Positions 23,783 through 33,411 of a stretch of 64,000 nt of DNA are shown piece by piece (within the stretch, counting starts at the first letter, position 1; each line of letters starts with the position of its first letter). Location of the stretch: the NCBI RefSeq assembly GCF_022829295.1, contig NZ_JAKSYH010000179.1, positions 59,204 to 123,203 on the forward strand, written 5' to 3'. The notes below the pieces were generated by a model that ran no database searches, had not been told where the DNA came from, and saw only the letters and a list, made by a program, of their open reading frames with translations. This DNA is from Methylobacterium sp. J-088. Its GTDB lineage: Bacteria; Pseudomonadota; Alphaproteobacteria; Rhizobiales; Beijerinckiaceae. A program made the position numbers and the translations under genes.

Positions 23783-24319
23783 GTGCCAGAACTCGACATC
23801 CCGCTGTTCTCCGTTGCCGATGCCGCTGAGGTGGCAGGCACATCCGTGAACACCCTCCGGTCACACATGCACCACGGGCTAATCGGTCTGAGGAAAATGG
23901 ACGAGGCAGCTCCCGCCGGGGGGACTCGGCTCCTGACGCTTCGTCGGGTGATCCAGATCGCCATAATGTACGAATTGATTCGAGCACACCGACAGGCACC
24001 GGCCCGGGCGGCACAACTCGCTGCCAATTTCACTGATTTCGCGTCGGGATCGCCGACGCCGGACAATGGTGGGAAGCTGCGAGAGCCTGGGCGGACGTTC
24101 GGTCAACCGGACTTCACTTGGTTGGTGTTCCACGGCGACGAAGGCGTTGGGCGCATCGTGCGCATTCAACGTACCACTACAGCAACTGAACTCGCTGTGA
24201 AGTTCGATGGGAACGGCCTGGTCCCCGGCGCGTGGCTCCCTCTCGATCCTATCGTGAAACGCGTCGAGCTGTTCGGCGAGGAGCGAGGCAACAATGCGCG
24301 TCGCGAAAGGCGCGACTGA
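23783..24319 (+). CDS. MerR-like HTH regulator
   Basis: 178 aa from GTG 23783, AAGGAG 6 nt upstream. N-terminal DIPLFSVADAAEVAGTSVNT then LRSHMHHGLIGL is a MerR/excisionase-type winged-helix motif; RVIQIAIMYELIRAHRQAPA is the following helix. The C-terminal 80 residues (FTWLVFHGDEGVGRIVRIQR) form a beta-rich domain I do not recognise. It sits behind the paired inverted repeats and ahead of the integrase genes, so it is the best candidate for the element's master regulator. The stop overlaps the next start (TGATG). Confidence 0.7.
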   Translation: MPELDIPLFSVADAAEVAGTSVNTLRSHMHHGLIGLRKMDEAAPAGGTRLLTLRRVIQIAIMYELIRAHRQAPARAAQLAANFTDFASGSPTPDNGGKLREPGRTFGQPDFTWLVFHGDEGVGRIVRIQRTTTATELAVKFDGNGLVPGAWLPLDPIVKRVELFGEERGNNARRERRD

Positions 24320-24570
24320 TGCCCCGTCGCCCAGCTCAGGAGCAGGGCTTGTTTCCGTCCGAGGCTGAGGTTGCGCGCCGCCTAAGCCAAGATCCGGCAC
24401 GATGGTCGGCCATGGCCATCGTCCTCGAACGAGATGGGTTGCCGAAAATCGATCCGCTCATGGGGGCCCGCTACTGGCCGGCTGTGCAGGCTTACTGGAA
24501 TCGCCGCTACGGTCTCTCCCGCGTCGAGGCGTCTGCCCTCGACGGACAGGAGAACCTCGATGCCCTCTGA
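24319..24570 (+). CDS. small HTH protein upstream of the integrase, possible directionality factor
   Basis: 83 aa. LFPSEAEVARRLSQDPARWS followed by AIVLERDGLPKIDPLMGARY and WPAVQAYW is a recurrent small wHTH-like protein found beside phage-type integrases in alphaproteobacteria. Position suggests a recombination directionality factor. It overlaps the regulator stop by 1 nt and the integrase start by 11 nt, so the three are made together. Confidence 0.6.
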   Translation: MPRRPAQEQGLFPSEAEVARRLSQDPARWSAMAIVLERDGLPKIDPLMGARYWPAVQAYWNRRYGLSRVEASALDGQENLDAL

Positions 24571-25783
24571 CCTCAACGCCCCCGGCCTCAAGACGAGGCC
24601 TAACCGCGATGGCAGTCGCCGCCTCTACTGGTGCGCCAGGCCCGATCTCGTGAAGGCCGGCTATCGCCCTGAGACCGTGCGGCTGTCCTACAACCTCGAC
24701 GCGCCGGACGATCGCGCTCTGATCGAGGCCGCGTGCCTGCGCTTGCAGGCCGAGATGCTGGAATGGTCTACTGGCCGCCGCCGTGGCGCCGATGCCTTCG
24801 ACGGAACGATCCTTGGCCTCTCACGGCGTTACCAGATCGACGAGGCTAGCCCGTTCAGGCGGCTAAAGCACAACACCCGGACCAAGGACACCTACACGCT
24901 CATCCTGATCGAAAAGGCGTTCGGCACGCGATCGCTTGCCGCGCTCAAGATCGGCGATTTCTACCGGTGGTACGAGGCGGCCAAGAAGCCGAAGGTCCCG
25001 GGCGGCATGGAGCGCGTGCGCCGCGCCTACGGCATCATCAAGAAGCTGCGCGAGTTGTTCGCCTTCGGCATCATGGCCGAGCTGCCGGAGTGCCGCCGGC
25101 TGTACGAGGTGCTGGAGCACGCCCGGTTCGCTCAGCCGGCACGCCGCCGGATCGCGATGGAGCTCGGCCACGTCGAAGCGTTTGTTGCGAAGGCGATCGA
25201 TCTCGAACGGCTTTCGCTGGCGCTCGGCACGGCGATCCAGTTCGAGACCGCCCTCCGTCAAAAGGACGTGATCGGCGAGTGGGAGCCGATCCCGAAGAAG
25301 CAGGGGGCCTCGGGCATCCTACTGAACGGCCGCCGATGGGCGAACGGTCTCACCTGGTCCGACCTCGCGGCCGACCTGGTAGTGCGGAAGGCCACGACGA
25401 AGACCGGTGCATTCGCAGCGCACGATCTCAAGCTCTGCCCGCTGGTGCTGGCTCTGCTGGACCGCGTGCCAGCCGATCGGCGCGTCGGCCCGCTCATCCT
25501 CGATGAGACCGCCGGGCGGCCCTACGCCGAATCAGCCTACGGGCGCGAGTGGCGGATCGTGGCCCGCGCAGCCGGCGTGCCGGATCACGTCTGGAACATG
25601 GACGCGCGGGCCGGGGCGATCACGGAAGCCGAGGATGCGGGGGCCGACCTCGACCACATCCGGTCGGCCGCAGCTCACACACAGGTTTCGACGACGCAGC
25701 GCTACTCGCGCGGCGCGGTCGGGAAGTCGCGGGCGGTGGCTGAGCTGAGGCTCGCCCATCGGGCCGCGAAGAACGGGGCCTGA
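24560..25783 (+). CDS. site-specific tyrosine recombinase (integrase)
   Basis: 407 aa from ATG 24560 (AGGAGA upstream). N-terminal core-binding domain to about residue 200, catalytic domain after that. Catalytic candidates are Arg233 (FETALRQKDV), Lys in TTKTG near 281, Arg350 in WNMDARAGAITEAEDAG, His373 (AAHTQVSTTQRYS) and the nucleophile Tyr382. The usual box II His of HxxR is Met here (M-D-A-R). It reads toward the attR/tRNA-Gly site 88 nt downstream, the standard position, and should recombine the 47-bp repeats. An upstream ATG at 24434 is a frame extension across the previous gene. Confidence 0.92.
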   Translation: MPSDLNAPGLKTRPNRDGSRRLYWCARPDLVKAGYRPETVRLSYNLDAPDDRALIEAACLRLQAEMLEWSTGRRRGADAFDGTILGLSRRYQIDEASPFRRLKHNTRTKDTYTLILIEKAFGTRSLAALKIGDFYRWYEAAKKPKVPGGMERVRRAYGIIKKLRELFAFGIMAELPECRRLYEVLEHARFAQPARRRIAMELGHVEAFVAKAIDLERLSLALGTAIQFETALRQKDVIGEWEPIPKKQGASGILLNGRRWANGLTWSDLAADLVVRKATTKTGAFAAHDLKLCPLVLALLDRVPADRRVGPLILDETAGRPYAESAYGREWRIVARAAGVPDHVWNMDARAGAITEAEDAGADLDHIRSAAAHTQVSTTQRYSRGAVGKSRAVAELRLAHRAAKNGA

Positions 25784-25870
25784 ACAGCCCATAGGGAACG
25801 CGACGGGGAACGTGGGGAACGCGAGATCAGCGGCAGACTGTCAGAAAGGCTGATGCTTCAGCGAGTTAGT

Positions 25871-25917
25871 TGGAGCGGGCGATCGGGATCGAACCGACGA
25901 CATTCAGCTTGGGAAGC
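25871..25917. repeat. attR: 47-bp repeat within tRNA-Gly
   Basis: Direct copy of 8912-8958, forming the 3' part of the intact tRNA-Gly gene. Marks the right junction; the element supplies a 3' end that restores the tRNA. Confidence 0.93.
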
Positions 25918-25945
25918 TGACGTTCTACCACTGAACTACGCCCGC
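25871..25945 (-). tRNA. tRNA-Gly(CCC)
   Basis: 75 nt including the encoded CCA. Acceptor stem GCGGGCG pairs with CGCCCGC, D-arm AGTTC..GAAC, anticodon stem TCAGC/GCTGA around loop TTCCCAA giving anticodon CCC, and T-arm GTCGG-TTCGATC-CCGAT. It is intact and serves as the integration site. Its own promoter lies to the right (above 25945), outside the element. Confidence 0.95.
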
Positions 25946-26082
25946 CCACATAAACGGCGTCCGAAACGGCAAAAGCGGAGTAACCGCTCAGCCCGAACCC
26001 GAAGCGTTCATGCTTGGGCATGATCTAGCAGCCGGACCGCGACGGCGTCAAACGGATCGTCCGCAGCATGCGGTCACGGAAT

Positions 26083-26421
26083 TCAGGCGACCCGCGATAC
26101 GCCACCGGCCGGCAGTTTGTGCGTCTCGCGGGCCGAATCGTAGGCGCGGTTCCGCAGCGCGGTCTCGCTGGGCAGCTGATCGATCACGGTGCCGGACGTG
26201 GTGTCCACCACCTGGAAGACGATGGCGCTGGTATCGAGATCCTTGATGTACCGCGCCTTGCCGTTGGTGGCGGTGATGTCGAGCTTCACCGCAGGCTCCA
26301 ATGTGGTGGAGCTCGCAGGCGACTCGGACGGCTGCTGCGCTTCGGCGGGGGCGGCTGTCGCGCCGAGGGCATCGAGGCCCTGCGGTCCCGGCGGCGGGGC
26401 CGCGAGCGGGCGGATCTCCAT
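26083..26421 (-). CDS. FlaG-like flagellar protein
   Basis: 112 aa, GGAGAG upstream of the ATG. The first 45 residues are Pro/Ala-rich; the C-terminal part has the pattern of FlaG proteins (AIVFQVVDTTSGTVIDQLPS, compare the VKVVD..TGEVIRQIP motif). FlaG influences filament length in other bacteria. No flagellar gene is adjacent in the window, so the call rests on this motif alone. Confidence 0.55.
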   Translation of the reverse strand: MEIRPLAAPPPGPQGLDALGATAAPAEAQQPSESPASSTTLEPAVKLDITATNGKARYIKDLDTSAIVFQVVDTTSGTVIDQLPSETALRNRAYDSARETHKLPAGGVSRVA

Positions 26422-26631
26422 GGCTGCTCTCCTGCAATCCTGTGATCGGAGGATTCAGCCGCCTCATGGCCTAAGCGTTCCTTAACGCTGGTCGGTCATC
26501 CACCGGGGGCCGAATGGCGATCCGGCATGCACTGAACATTCCGTTACCGCACCGACACAAATTCGTGCTGATTTCGGCTTCTGCAGGGGCCGGAGCATCC
26601 CACCCGCAAGCGCCCGCGGAAGGAAGTCTGG

Positions 26632-27168
26632 ATGCACTGGGCCTGCGCCGTTCTGATGATCACCGTCACGTCGCCGCTCGCCGCGGCGGACATGAGCGAT
26701 ACAGCGGCGTCTCGGACGAGTTTCATCGCGCGGCATCGGTGTGCGATCGTGGAGCACCTCGAGATCATGCATCAGCGTGGCCCGATCGAAGAATCGCGGG
26801 ACCGCTTCATCGTCGTGGCGTTGCGCGGCGCGCCGCAGCGCTACGTCCAGTGCATCTTCCAGGATCGCAACACGCGGATGTTCTGCGAGGCCTCGTCCGG
26901 CGCCTACGGCCCAACCGGCGAAGGGCAGCTGCAGCTCGGCCCGCCCGAGCGGGCGGCTCTGAACGCGCTCGGCTATGTCCAGGCGAGCCCAAGCAAGAAC
27001 TTCGCTCGCGACGTCGTAATCGGAGACCCGCCGGATGTCACCATCGCGGCGGATCTGATGCTCGCGGCCTTGCACGACGGCTACGGTGCCGGCCCCGGGT
27101 CCGTCATCGAGATTCAAGCTCCCTCCGGCGACGATCCGGTCGTCGCCTGTGGCACGCCCGCATCCTGA
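26632..27168 (+). CDS. exported protein of unknown function
   Basis: 178 aa, AAGGAAG 6 nt before the ATG. Signal peptide MHWACAVLMITVTSPLAAAD, cleavage near residue 19. The mature part includes RFIVVALRGAPQRYVQCIFQ and GQLQLGPPERAALNALGYVQ, an alpha/beta pattern that loosely recalls TY-chaperone/YbjN-like folds (strands, then a LxxLGY helix). Three Cys in the mature part. Probably periplasmic. Convergent with thiC, 22 nt from its stop. Confidence 0.65.
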   Translation: MHWACAVLMITVTSPLAAADMSDTAASRTSFIARHRCAIVEHLEIMHQRGPIEESRDRFIVVALRGAPQRYVQCIFQDRNTRMFCEASSGAYGPTGEGQLQLGPPERAALNALGYVQASPSKNFARDVVIGDPPDVTIAADLMLAALHDGYGAGPGSVIEIQAPSGDDPVVACGTPAS

Positions 27169-27190
27169 ACGGACCGGGCGTGCCGTCGCC

Positions 27191-29077
<1,887 letters not shown>

Positions 29078-29160
29078 CGTGGGCCTCTCCTCGCTTCGGA
29101 GCGGTCCGGTCCACGCGATGGGTGAGATGAGAGAGCCGGCCGCGAGGCGCGCAGCCGCAG

Positions 29161-29252
29161 GTTCCCGTCCCTCCGCCGGTATGAGCCGGATCAGGTTCAA
29201 GGGTCAGGGCCGGATGCCCAATCTCAGCCCCCTGCGGGGCTCCCCTCGGAAC
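29161..29252 (-). ncRNA. TPP riboswitch (THI element)
   Basis: On the minus strand the leader contains GGGGCTGAGAT, then ACCCTTGAACCTGATC and CATACCGGCGGAGGGA, the conserved THI-box blocks that bind the pyrimidine and pyrophosphate ends of TPP. GUUCC at the 5' end pairs with GGGAAC at the 3' end to close P1. It ends 83 nt before the thiC ATG. Confidence 0.95.
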
Positions 29253-29422
29253 GATTCAAGACTCACGGTTGCCGGTGCCTTTGTCAATGCTGCGTAAAAC
29301 GTCCGAACGACATCCGCTCCGGATGGTCTGGCGGCGTTCCAAGCGGCCCTGATTGCAACGGCGTCCGGAGCGGGCCTAGGAGAGGGCTCCCACGCCGACC
29401 ACTTCGCCACCCGACGATTCGA

Positions 29423-30250
29423 ATGCGCCTTCTCGCCGGTCTCGCGCTCACCGTAATCCTGCTCTGCGGCCTGGCGCTCGCCGCGCTCGCCCTGGGACAA
29501 CGCCGCTTTCTCTATCCGGGCGCCTATCATCCACCGCCCCTCGCGCCGGTGCCGCCGGAGGTCGCGCCGATCACGTTCGCCACCGGCGACGGGGAAACCC
29601 TTCACGCCCTCTGGCGCGCGCCGCGGCCGGGTTGCGGCATCGTGGTCAGCTTTCACGGCAACGGTGGCCGCCCGGAACCGCATGCGGCGCGCTTCTCCGC
29701 AGACCCTTGGCGCGCAGCCGGCTGGGGCGTGCTGACGCCGGCCTATCGCGGTTATCCGGGTTCGACCGGCCATCCCAGCGAAGACGGCCTGATCCGCGAC
29801 GGTCTGGCCGCGGTGGCGGAGGCGGCGGCGCGGGCGCCGGGTGCGCCGATCCTGCTGCACGGCCATTCCCTCGGGGCGGCCATCGCGGTCGCGGTCGCCG
29901 AGCGTTATTCCGCGATCGGGCTCTACCTTGAAGCGCCGTTCGACTCGATGACCCACACGGTGCGGCTGCATGCCCCGCTGGCACCCGCCTGGCTCCTGCG
30001 CGACACCTACCGCTCGGATCTGCGCATCCGCTCCGGGACGGCGCCGGTCCTGATCGTCCAGGGCCGCGACGATCCGGTGGTGCCGGCCAAGCTCGCCTTG
30101 GCGCTCGCCGCCGCGGCCGGACCCCGGGCGCGGATCGAGCTGGTACCGGGCGATCACGTCTCCATCCTGGGCCTCCGGGATCGCGAAGCGGAGGCAACGT
30201 TCGGCGCGCGTGTCGGCCGGGGCTGCGCGGCGGCCGAGATGGCGGGGTAG
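29423..30250 (+). CDS. membrane-anchored alpha/beta hydrolase (BEM46-like)
   Basis: 275 aa. N-terminal hydrophobic anchor (LLAGLALTVILLCGLALAAL). Alpha/beta-hydrolase core: GCGIVVSFHGNGG (oxyanion strand), nucleophile elbow LHGHSLGAAIAVAV, acid in VLIVQGRDDPVVP and His in VPGDHVSILG. Substrate unknown. Its catalytic domain probably faces the periplasm or sits at the membrane. Followed 23 nt later by an HNH gene in the same direction. Confidence 0.85.
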   Translation: MRLLAGLALTVILLCGLALAALALGQRRFLYPGAYHPPPLAPVPPEVAPITFATGDGETLHALWRAPRPGCGIVVSFHGNGGRPEPHAARFSADPWRAAGWGVLTPAYRGYPGSTGHPSEDGLIRDGLAAVAEAAARAPGAPILLHGHSLGAAIAVAVAERYSAIGLYLEAPFDSMTHTVRLHAPLAPAWLLRDTYRSDLRIRSGTAPVLIVQGRDDPVVPAKLALALAAAAGPRARIELVPGDHVSILGLRDREAEATFGARVGRGCAAAEMAG

Positions 30251-30273
30251 TGGACGGTTGAAGGAGGGCGTGC

Positions 30274-30648
30274 GTGGTTGGACGGCGGTCCCGGCGCTGG
30301 AATGCCGATGATCCCGAGCAGCCGGGCGTCGCCGCGCGGGTCGATCCGGTCTGCCCGCTGTGCGAGCGTCCGATCCCACCCCGCGCCCGCTCCAGCCTCC
30401 ATCATCTGACGCCCAAGCTGAAGGGTGGAACCCATCGTGGCACTGTCCGGCTGCACCAGATCTGTCACTCGGCGATCCACGCCCGCTACAGCGAGGCCGA
30501 GATCGCCAACCGACTTGCCGAGGTTGATGCGCTGCGCACCGATCCGGAGATCGCCCGATTTCTCGCCTGGGTCCGTGGCAAGCCCGATGATTTTCACGCC
30601 GCAACGCGCATGACCCGCGACCGGCGGACCTCGCGACGCAAGGTCTGA
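30274..30648 (+). CDS. HNH endonuclease-like protein
   Basis: 124 aa from GTG 30274 with AAGGAGG 6 nt upstream. DPVCPLCERPIPPRARSSLH supplies a C-x2-C site, followed by HHLTPKLKGGTHRGTVRLHQ and ICHSAIHARYSEAEI, the HNH core with His pairs and a late Cys. This is a chromosomal family widespread in alphaproteobacteria, not linked to the integrated element. Biological substrate unknown. Confidence 0.8.
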   Translation: MVGRRSRRWNADDPEQPGVAARVDPVCPLCERPIPPRARSSLHHLTPKLKGGTHRGTVRLHQICHSAIHARYSEAEIANRLAEVDALRTDPEIARFLAWVRGKPDDFHAATRMTRDRRTSRRKV

Positions 30649-30753
30649 GCGGCGAATATTTACGAAGTCTTGGCCACGTCGGTAGAACGATCGCGTCTCG
30701 AATCTTGCCGTCAACCACATGGGGTCCAGGATCATCCCTGTATCGGGGATGCG

Positions 30754-31827
30754 ATGATGGCCGGAGCAGCGGACGCACGGGATCGACTGGCCTGGGTCGA
30801 TATCGCGAAGGGGATCTGCATACTCCTGGTCGTGATGATGCATGCCGTGACGGGCACTGGCGACGCCATGGGCGGCGAAGGTTTCCTCCACCCGGTCGTC
30901 GCCTTCGCGAAGCCGTTCCGGATCCCGGACTTCTTCCTGCTGTCGGGTCTGTTCATGGGGCGGGTGATCGACCGCGACTGGCGCCTGTTCTCCGACCGGC
31001 GCGTGGTCCACTTCGCCTATTTCTACCTGCTGTGGCTCGTGATCCAGTCGGCGGCCCGATACGGAAAGATCGTCGGCGATGGCGGCCCCGCGGACTTCGC
31101 GGCCCATCTCGCGCACGCCCTGATCGAGCCCTATTCCAGCCTGTGGTTCATCTACCTGCTGGCTGTGTTCTCTGTGGTCACCAAGGTGCTGCGCCGCCTG
31201 CCGGGCGGTATGTTGCTGGCTGCGGCCGCGCTGTTGCAGATCGCCGATATCCGCAACGACTCGACCCTGATCGAGGAGTTCTGCGCCCGTTACGTCTACT
31301 TCGTGGCCGGATACCTGTTCGCCGACCGGATCTTCACCCTGGCCGATACGGCGCGTCGCCATGTCGGGCCGGTGCTCGGCGGACTTGCCGTCTGGGCCGC
31401 TCTAGACGCTTGGCTTGCCATGACACCCACGAGCGATCCCGCCCATCCGACGATGACGAGCCTGCCCCTGGTGAGCCTCGCCCTCGGCGCCGCCGGAGCC
31501 TTGGCGATCGTGGTGGCGGCCGCCCTGATCGGCCGGGCAGGTGGCCCCCTGGCGGACGCGATACGCGTCTGCGGCCGGCGCTCGATCGTCATCTACCTCG
31601 CGTTCTCGCTGCCGATGGCCGCGACCCGGGAGATCCTCGTGCGCACCGGAATCATCGCGGATATCGGTGCCGTGAGCCTGTTCGTGATGGTGGCCGCGGT
31701 GCTGCTGCCGCTCGCCCTGGAACGGCTCGTGCGCGGCACGCCACTGAAGATCCTGTTCGTCCGGCCCGCACGGTTCCACTTGGCGCCCCCCCGCAGGTCG
31801 GCGCGTCCGGCCCTGCAGGCGACCTGA
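30754..31827 (+). CDS. acyltransferase family 3 membrane protein
   Basis: 357 aa from ATG 30754. RLAWVDIAKGICILLVVMMH is the N-terminal signature of acyltransferase-3 proteins, with the catalytic His at its end; about ten TM helices follow (for example FRIPDFFLLSGLFMG, FAYFYLLWLVIQS, IVIYLAFSLPMA). These enzymes transfer acyl groups to sugars or lipids at the cytoplasmic membrane; the acceptor cannot be told here. The C-terminus is basic. Convergent with the PilZ gene, 9 nt away. Confidence 0.85.
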   Translation: MMAGAADARDRLAWVDIAKGICILLVVMMHAVTGTGDAMGGEGFLHPVVAFAKPFRIPDFFLLSGLFMGRVIDRDWRLFSDRRVVHFAYFYLLWLVIQSAARYGKIVGDGGPADFAAHLAHALIEPYSSLWFIYLLAVFSVVTKVLRRLPGGMLLAAAALLQIADIRNDSTLIEEFCARYVYFVAGYLFADRIFTLADTARRHVGPVLGGLAVWAALDAWLAMTPTSDPAHPTMTSLPLVSLALGAAGALAIVVAAALIGRAGGPLADAIRVCGRRSIVIYLAFSLPMAATREILVRTGIIADIGAVSLFVMVAAVLLPLALERLVRGTPLKILFVRPARFHLAPPRRSARPALQAT

Positions 31828-31836
31828 CGAGCCGCT

Positions 31837-32082
31837 TCAGCCCTCGAACGCGATGCCGATCCGGCGGCTTCGCCGCCACGCGACCGTAACCGGACGCGGA
31901 TCGCCGTCGGCGGTCAGGCGCAGCGGGAAACGATCCGGCACCGGCTGATCGTTCTCCACCTCGATCTGGGCGCCCGTCTCGGTCGCGTCCCAGACCAGGC
32001 AACTGACCTCGCCGTGTGCGAGGAGCAGGGAGCCGAACGTGAAGGCGTTCCTGCGGAACGTGCCGCGCCGGTCCTCCGTCAT
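31837..32082 (-). CDS. short PilZ-domain protein
   Basis: 81 aa. The R-x3-R type arginines in EDRRGTFRRNAFTFG and the segment CLVWDATETGAQIEVE, in place of the [D/N]-x-S-x2-G motif, indicate a single PilZ domain, a c-di-GMP-binding fold. The Ser of the motif is Thr here, so ligand binding is uncertain. GAGGGAGAG precedes ATG 32082. No neighbouring c-di-GMP enzyme. Confidence 0.7.
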   Translation of the reverse strand: MTEDRRGTFRRNAFTFGSLLLAHGEVSCLVWDATETGAQIEVENDQPVPDRFPLRLTADGDPRPVTVAWRRSRRIGIAFEG

Positions 32083-32196
32083 GAGACTCTCCCTCGGCCG
32101 CACCCGCCCGCCGAACCGGACCTGAATGCCCGAAACCATGGCGGATCGCCGTTAACAGGCTGAATACGGCGGGAGGGCGTGGCTATCGGGGGAAGA

Positions 32197-32667
32197 TCAA
32201 TCATCGTCCCGGTAGTCCCGGTACTGCCGCGGCGCGGGCCGGTCGTAATCCTCGTCGTAAGGGCGCCGCATCGGCGTGCGGTCATAATCGCGGTCGTAGC
32301 CGCGATCGTCGCGGTCATCGTCGCGGCGGCGGTCATAGCCCTCGTACCGGGGGCGGTCGTTCGATCCGCCCGCATTGATACGCGGCGCGTACCAGCAGCT
32401 CTTCGGCTGGCCCGGGGCGGGATCCCCGAAGGTTTGAGCGTTACAGGCTATCACACCGCCCTGTGGGAACGGCCGACCGTTGGTGCGGCCGGGAACACCG
32501 AAATAGACGTTGGTGGGATAGGGCATCCGGCAGACACCCCCCTCCTGCGCGCACGCAATCAGGTTCACCGTGTCGAGCTGATAGGCTTGGGCCGCGGTGA
32601 GCGCGAGCAGACCCATCCCCAGCGAGCCGGCCGCGATGGCCGAGGCAATCCGAATCTTCACGTCCAC
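32197..32667 (-). CDS. exported protein with an Asp/Arg/Tyr-rich tail
   Basis: 156 aa from GTG 32667. Signal peptide RIASAIAAGSLGMGLLALTA ending AQA|Y. The mature N-terminal half has four Cys (LIACAQEGGVCRMP, GVIACNAQ, KSCWYAP), probably two disulfides; the last 55 residues are almost only Asp, Arg, Tyr and Pro in RDYDR-like repeats. Likely periplasmic or cell-surface. Function unknown; the tail could bind polyanions or metal, which is speculation. Confidence 0.7.
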   Translation of the reverse strand: MDVKIRIASAIAAGSLGMGLLALTAAQAYQLDTVNLIACAQEGGVCRMPYPTNVYFGVPGRTNGRPFPQGGVIACNAQTFGDPAPGQPKSCWYAPRINAGGSNDRPRYEGYDRRRDDDRDDRGYDRDYDRTPMRRPYDEDYDRPAPRQYRDYRDDD

Positions 32668-32821
32668 GATTCCCCCGTGATGCGTCCTGCTGGGGCCGAT
32701 TAATCCGGATGGCGGCTTCCGGCCAGCGGCCGTGCTCGCTATGGCGTCGGCTCACGATGTTGATGGCGTGGGGACGGGTCGCATCGGTCGGCGGCGGACC
32801 GCGACGCATCGGGAGGACTGA

Positions 32822-33208
32822 GTGAAAGATTCGTCCGCGCACGAGCTGCTTCTGCTCAGCGCCTTGCAGGAATGCCGAATCGCGCTGGCGGGCGCGCGCC
32901 AGGACGAGGCGGCGCGCACGGTCGTCCGCGGCGAACTCGAGGCCGCGCTCCGGCGCGAGGAGGCCCTGAAGACCGAGATCGTCCTCGAGCGCGAGCGCAC
33001 CGAAGCCGTCCGCCTCGTGCTTCAGGCGCTGCTGATGAGCCTCCGGCGCTTCGGTCTGCGTCGACGCCTGTTCCTGGCACGCGTCGCTCGGCTCGGTCGG
33101 GAGACGCCGGATTCCGGTCCGCAATCAGCCCGTCACCCGGTGCTGCTTGCCGAGGCGCGGCGGGTGATGGGTGTCGGGCAACCTTCCGACCCGGCGCCCG
33201 AGGCGTAG
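32822..33208 (+). CDS. helical protein of unknown function
   Basis: 128 aa from GTG 32822 with GGGAGG upstream. A long amphipathic Arg/Glu/Ala helix (about residues 10-75) is followed by a basic segment (LRRFGLRRRLFLARVARLGR). No membrane segment or motif. It stands alone between divergent or distant genes. Confidence 0.5.
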   Translation: MKDSSAHELLLLSALQECRIALAGARQDEAARTVVRGELEAALRREEALKTEIVLERERTEAVRLVLQALLMSLRRFGLRRRLFLARVARLGRETPDSGPQSARHPVLLAEARRVMGVGQPSDPAPEA

Positions 33209-33411
33209 AGGTTGATGCGGTCTTAACGGATTGGCGAGCCTTCTCGTCCAGCATCACCGCGATGCGGTCACAAACGGATTCGACAAGGCGGACGCGCGGC
33301 TGCCGCGTCCTGTCCTGTGTCGGGGCGGATGCCGCAGCCTGAGGCGAACGACAACCGTGCGGCGTCGCCTCTGAGGGGCGCGCCGGTCCGGATCAATCGA
33401 AGACGGGATGC

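Larger units (their letters stand above)
8959..25917. mobile_element. integrated tail-less phage satellite (capsid-forming island-like)
   Basis: About 17 kb between two 47-bp direct repeats in tRNA-Gly(CCC). Left to right on the plus strand: two small genes, an O-like initiator with internal iterons, a P-like gene, small HTH genes, portal, protease, capsid, HNH, connector, small and large terminase. Then, on the minus strand, a three-gene cargo operon and an RHH/membrane-protein pair. The plus-strand right arm has small genes, a MerR-like regulator, a small HTH protein and the integrase. There are no tail, tape-measure, baseplate, fibre or obvious lysis genes. Integration re-creates an intact tRNA at the right end. 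The satellite reading rests on known capsid-forming phage-inducible islands; a prophage that lost its tail genes is the alternative. Confidence 0.88.

Noticed and set aside
8959..25917. Complete functional prophage
   Set aside because: No tail, tape-measure, baseplate, fibre or recognisable lysis genes, and only about 400 nt between terminase and cargo.
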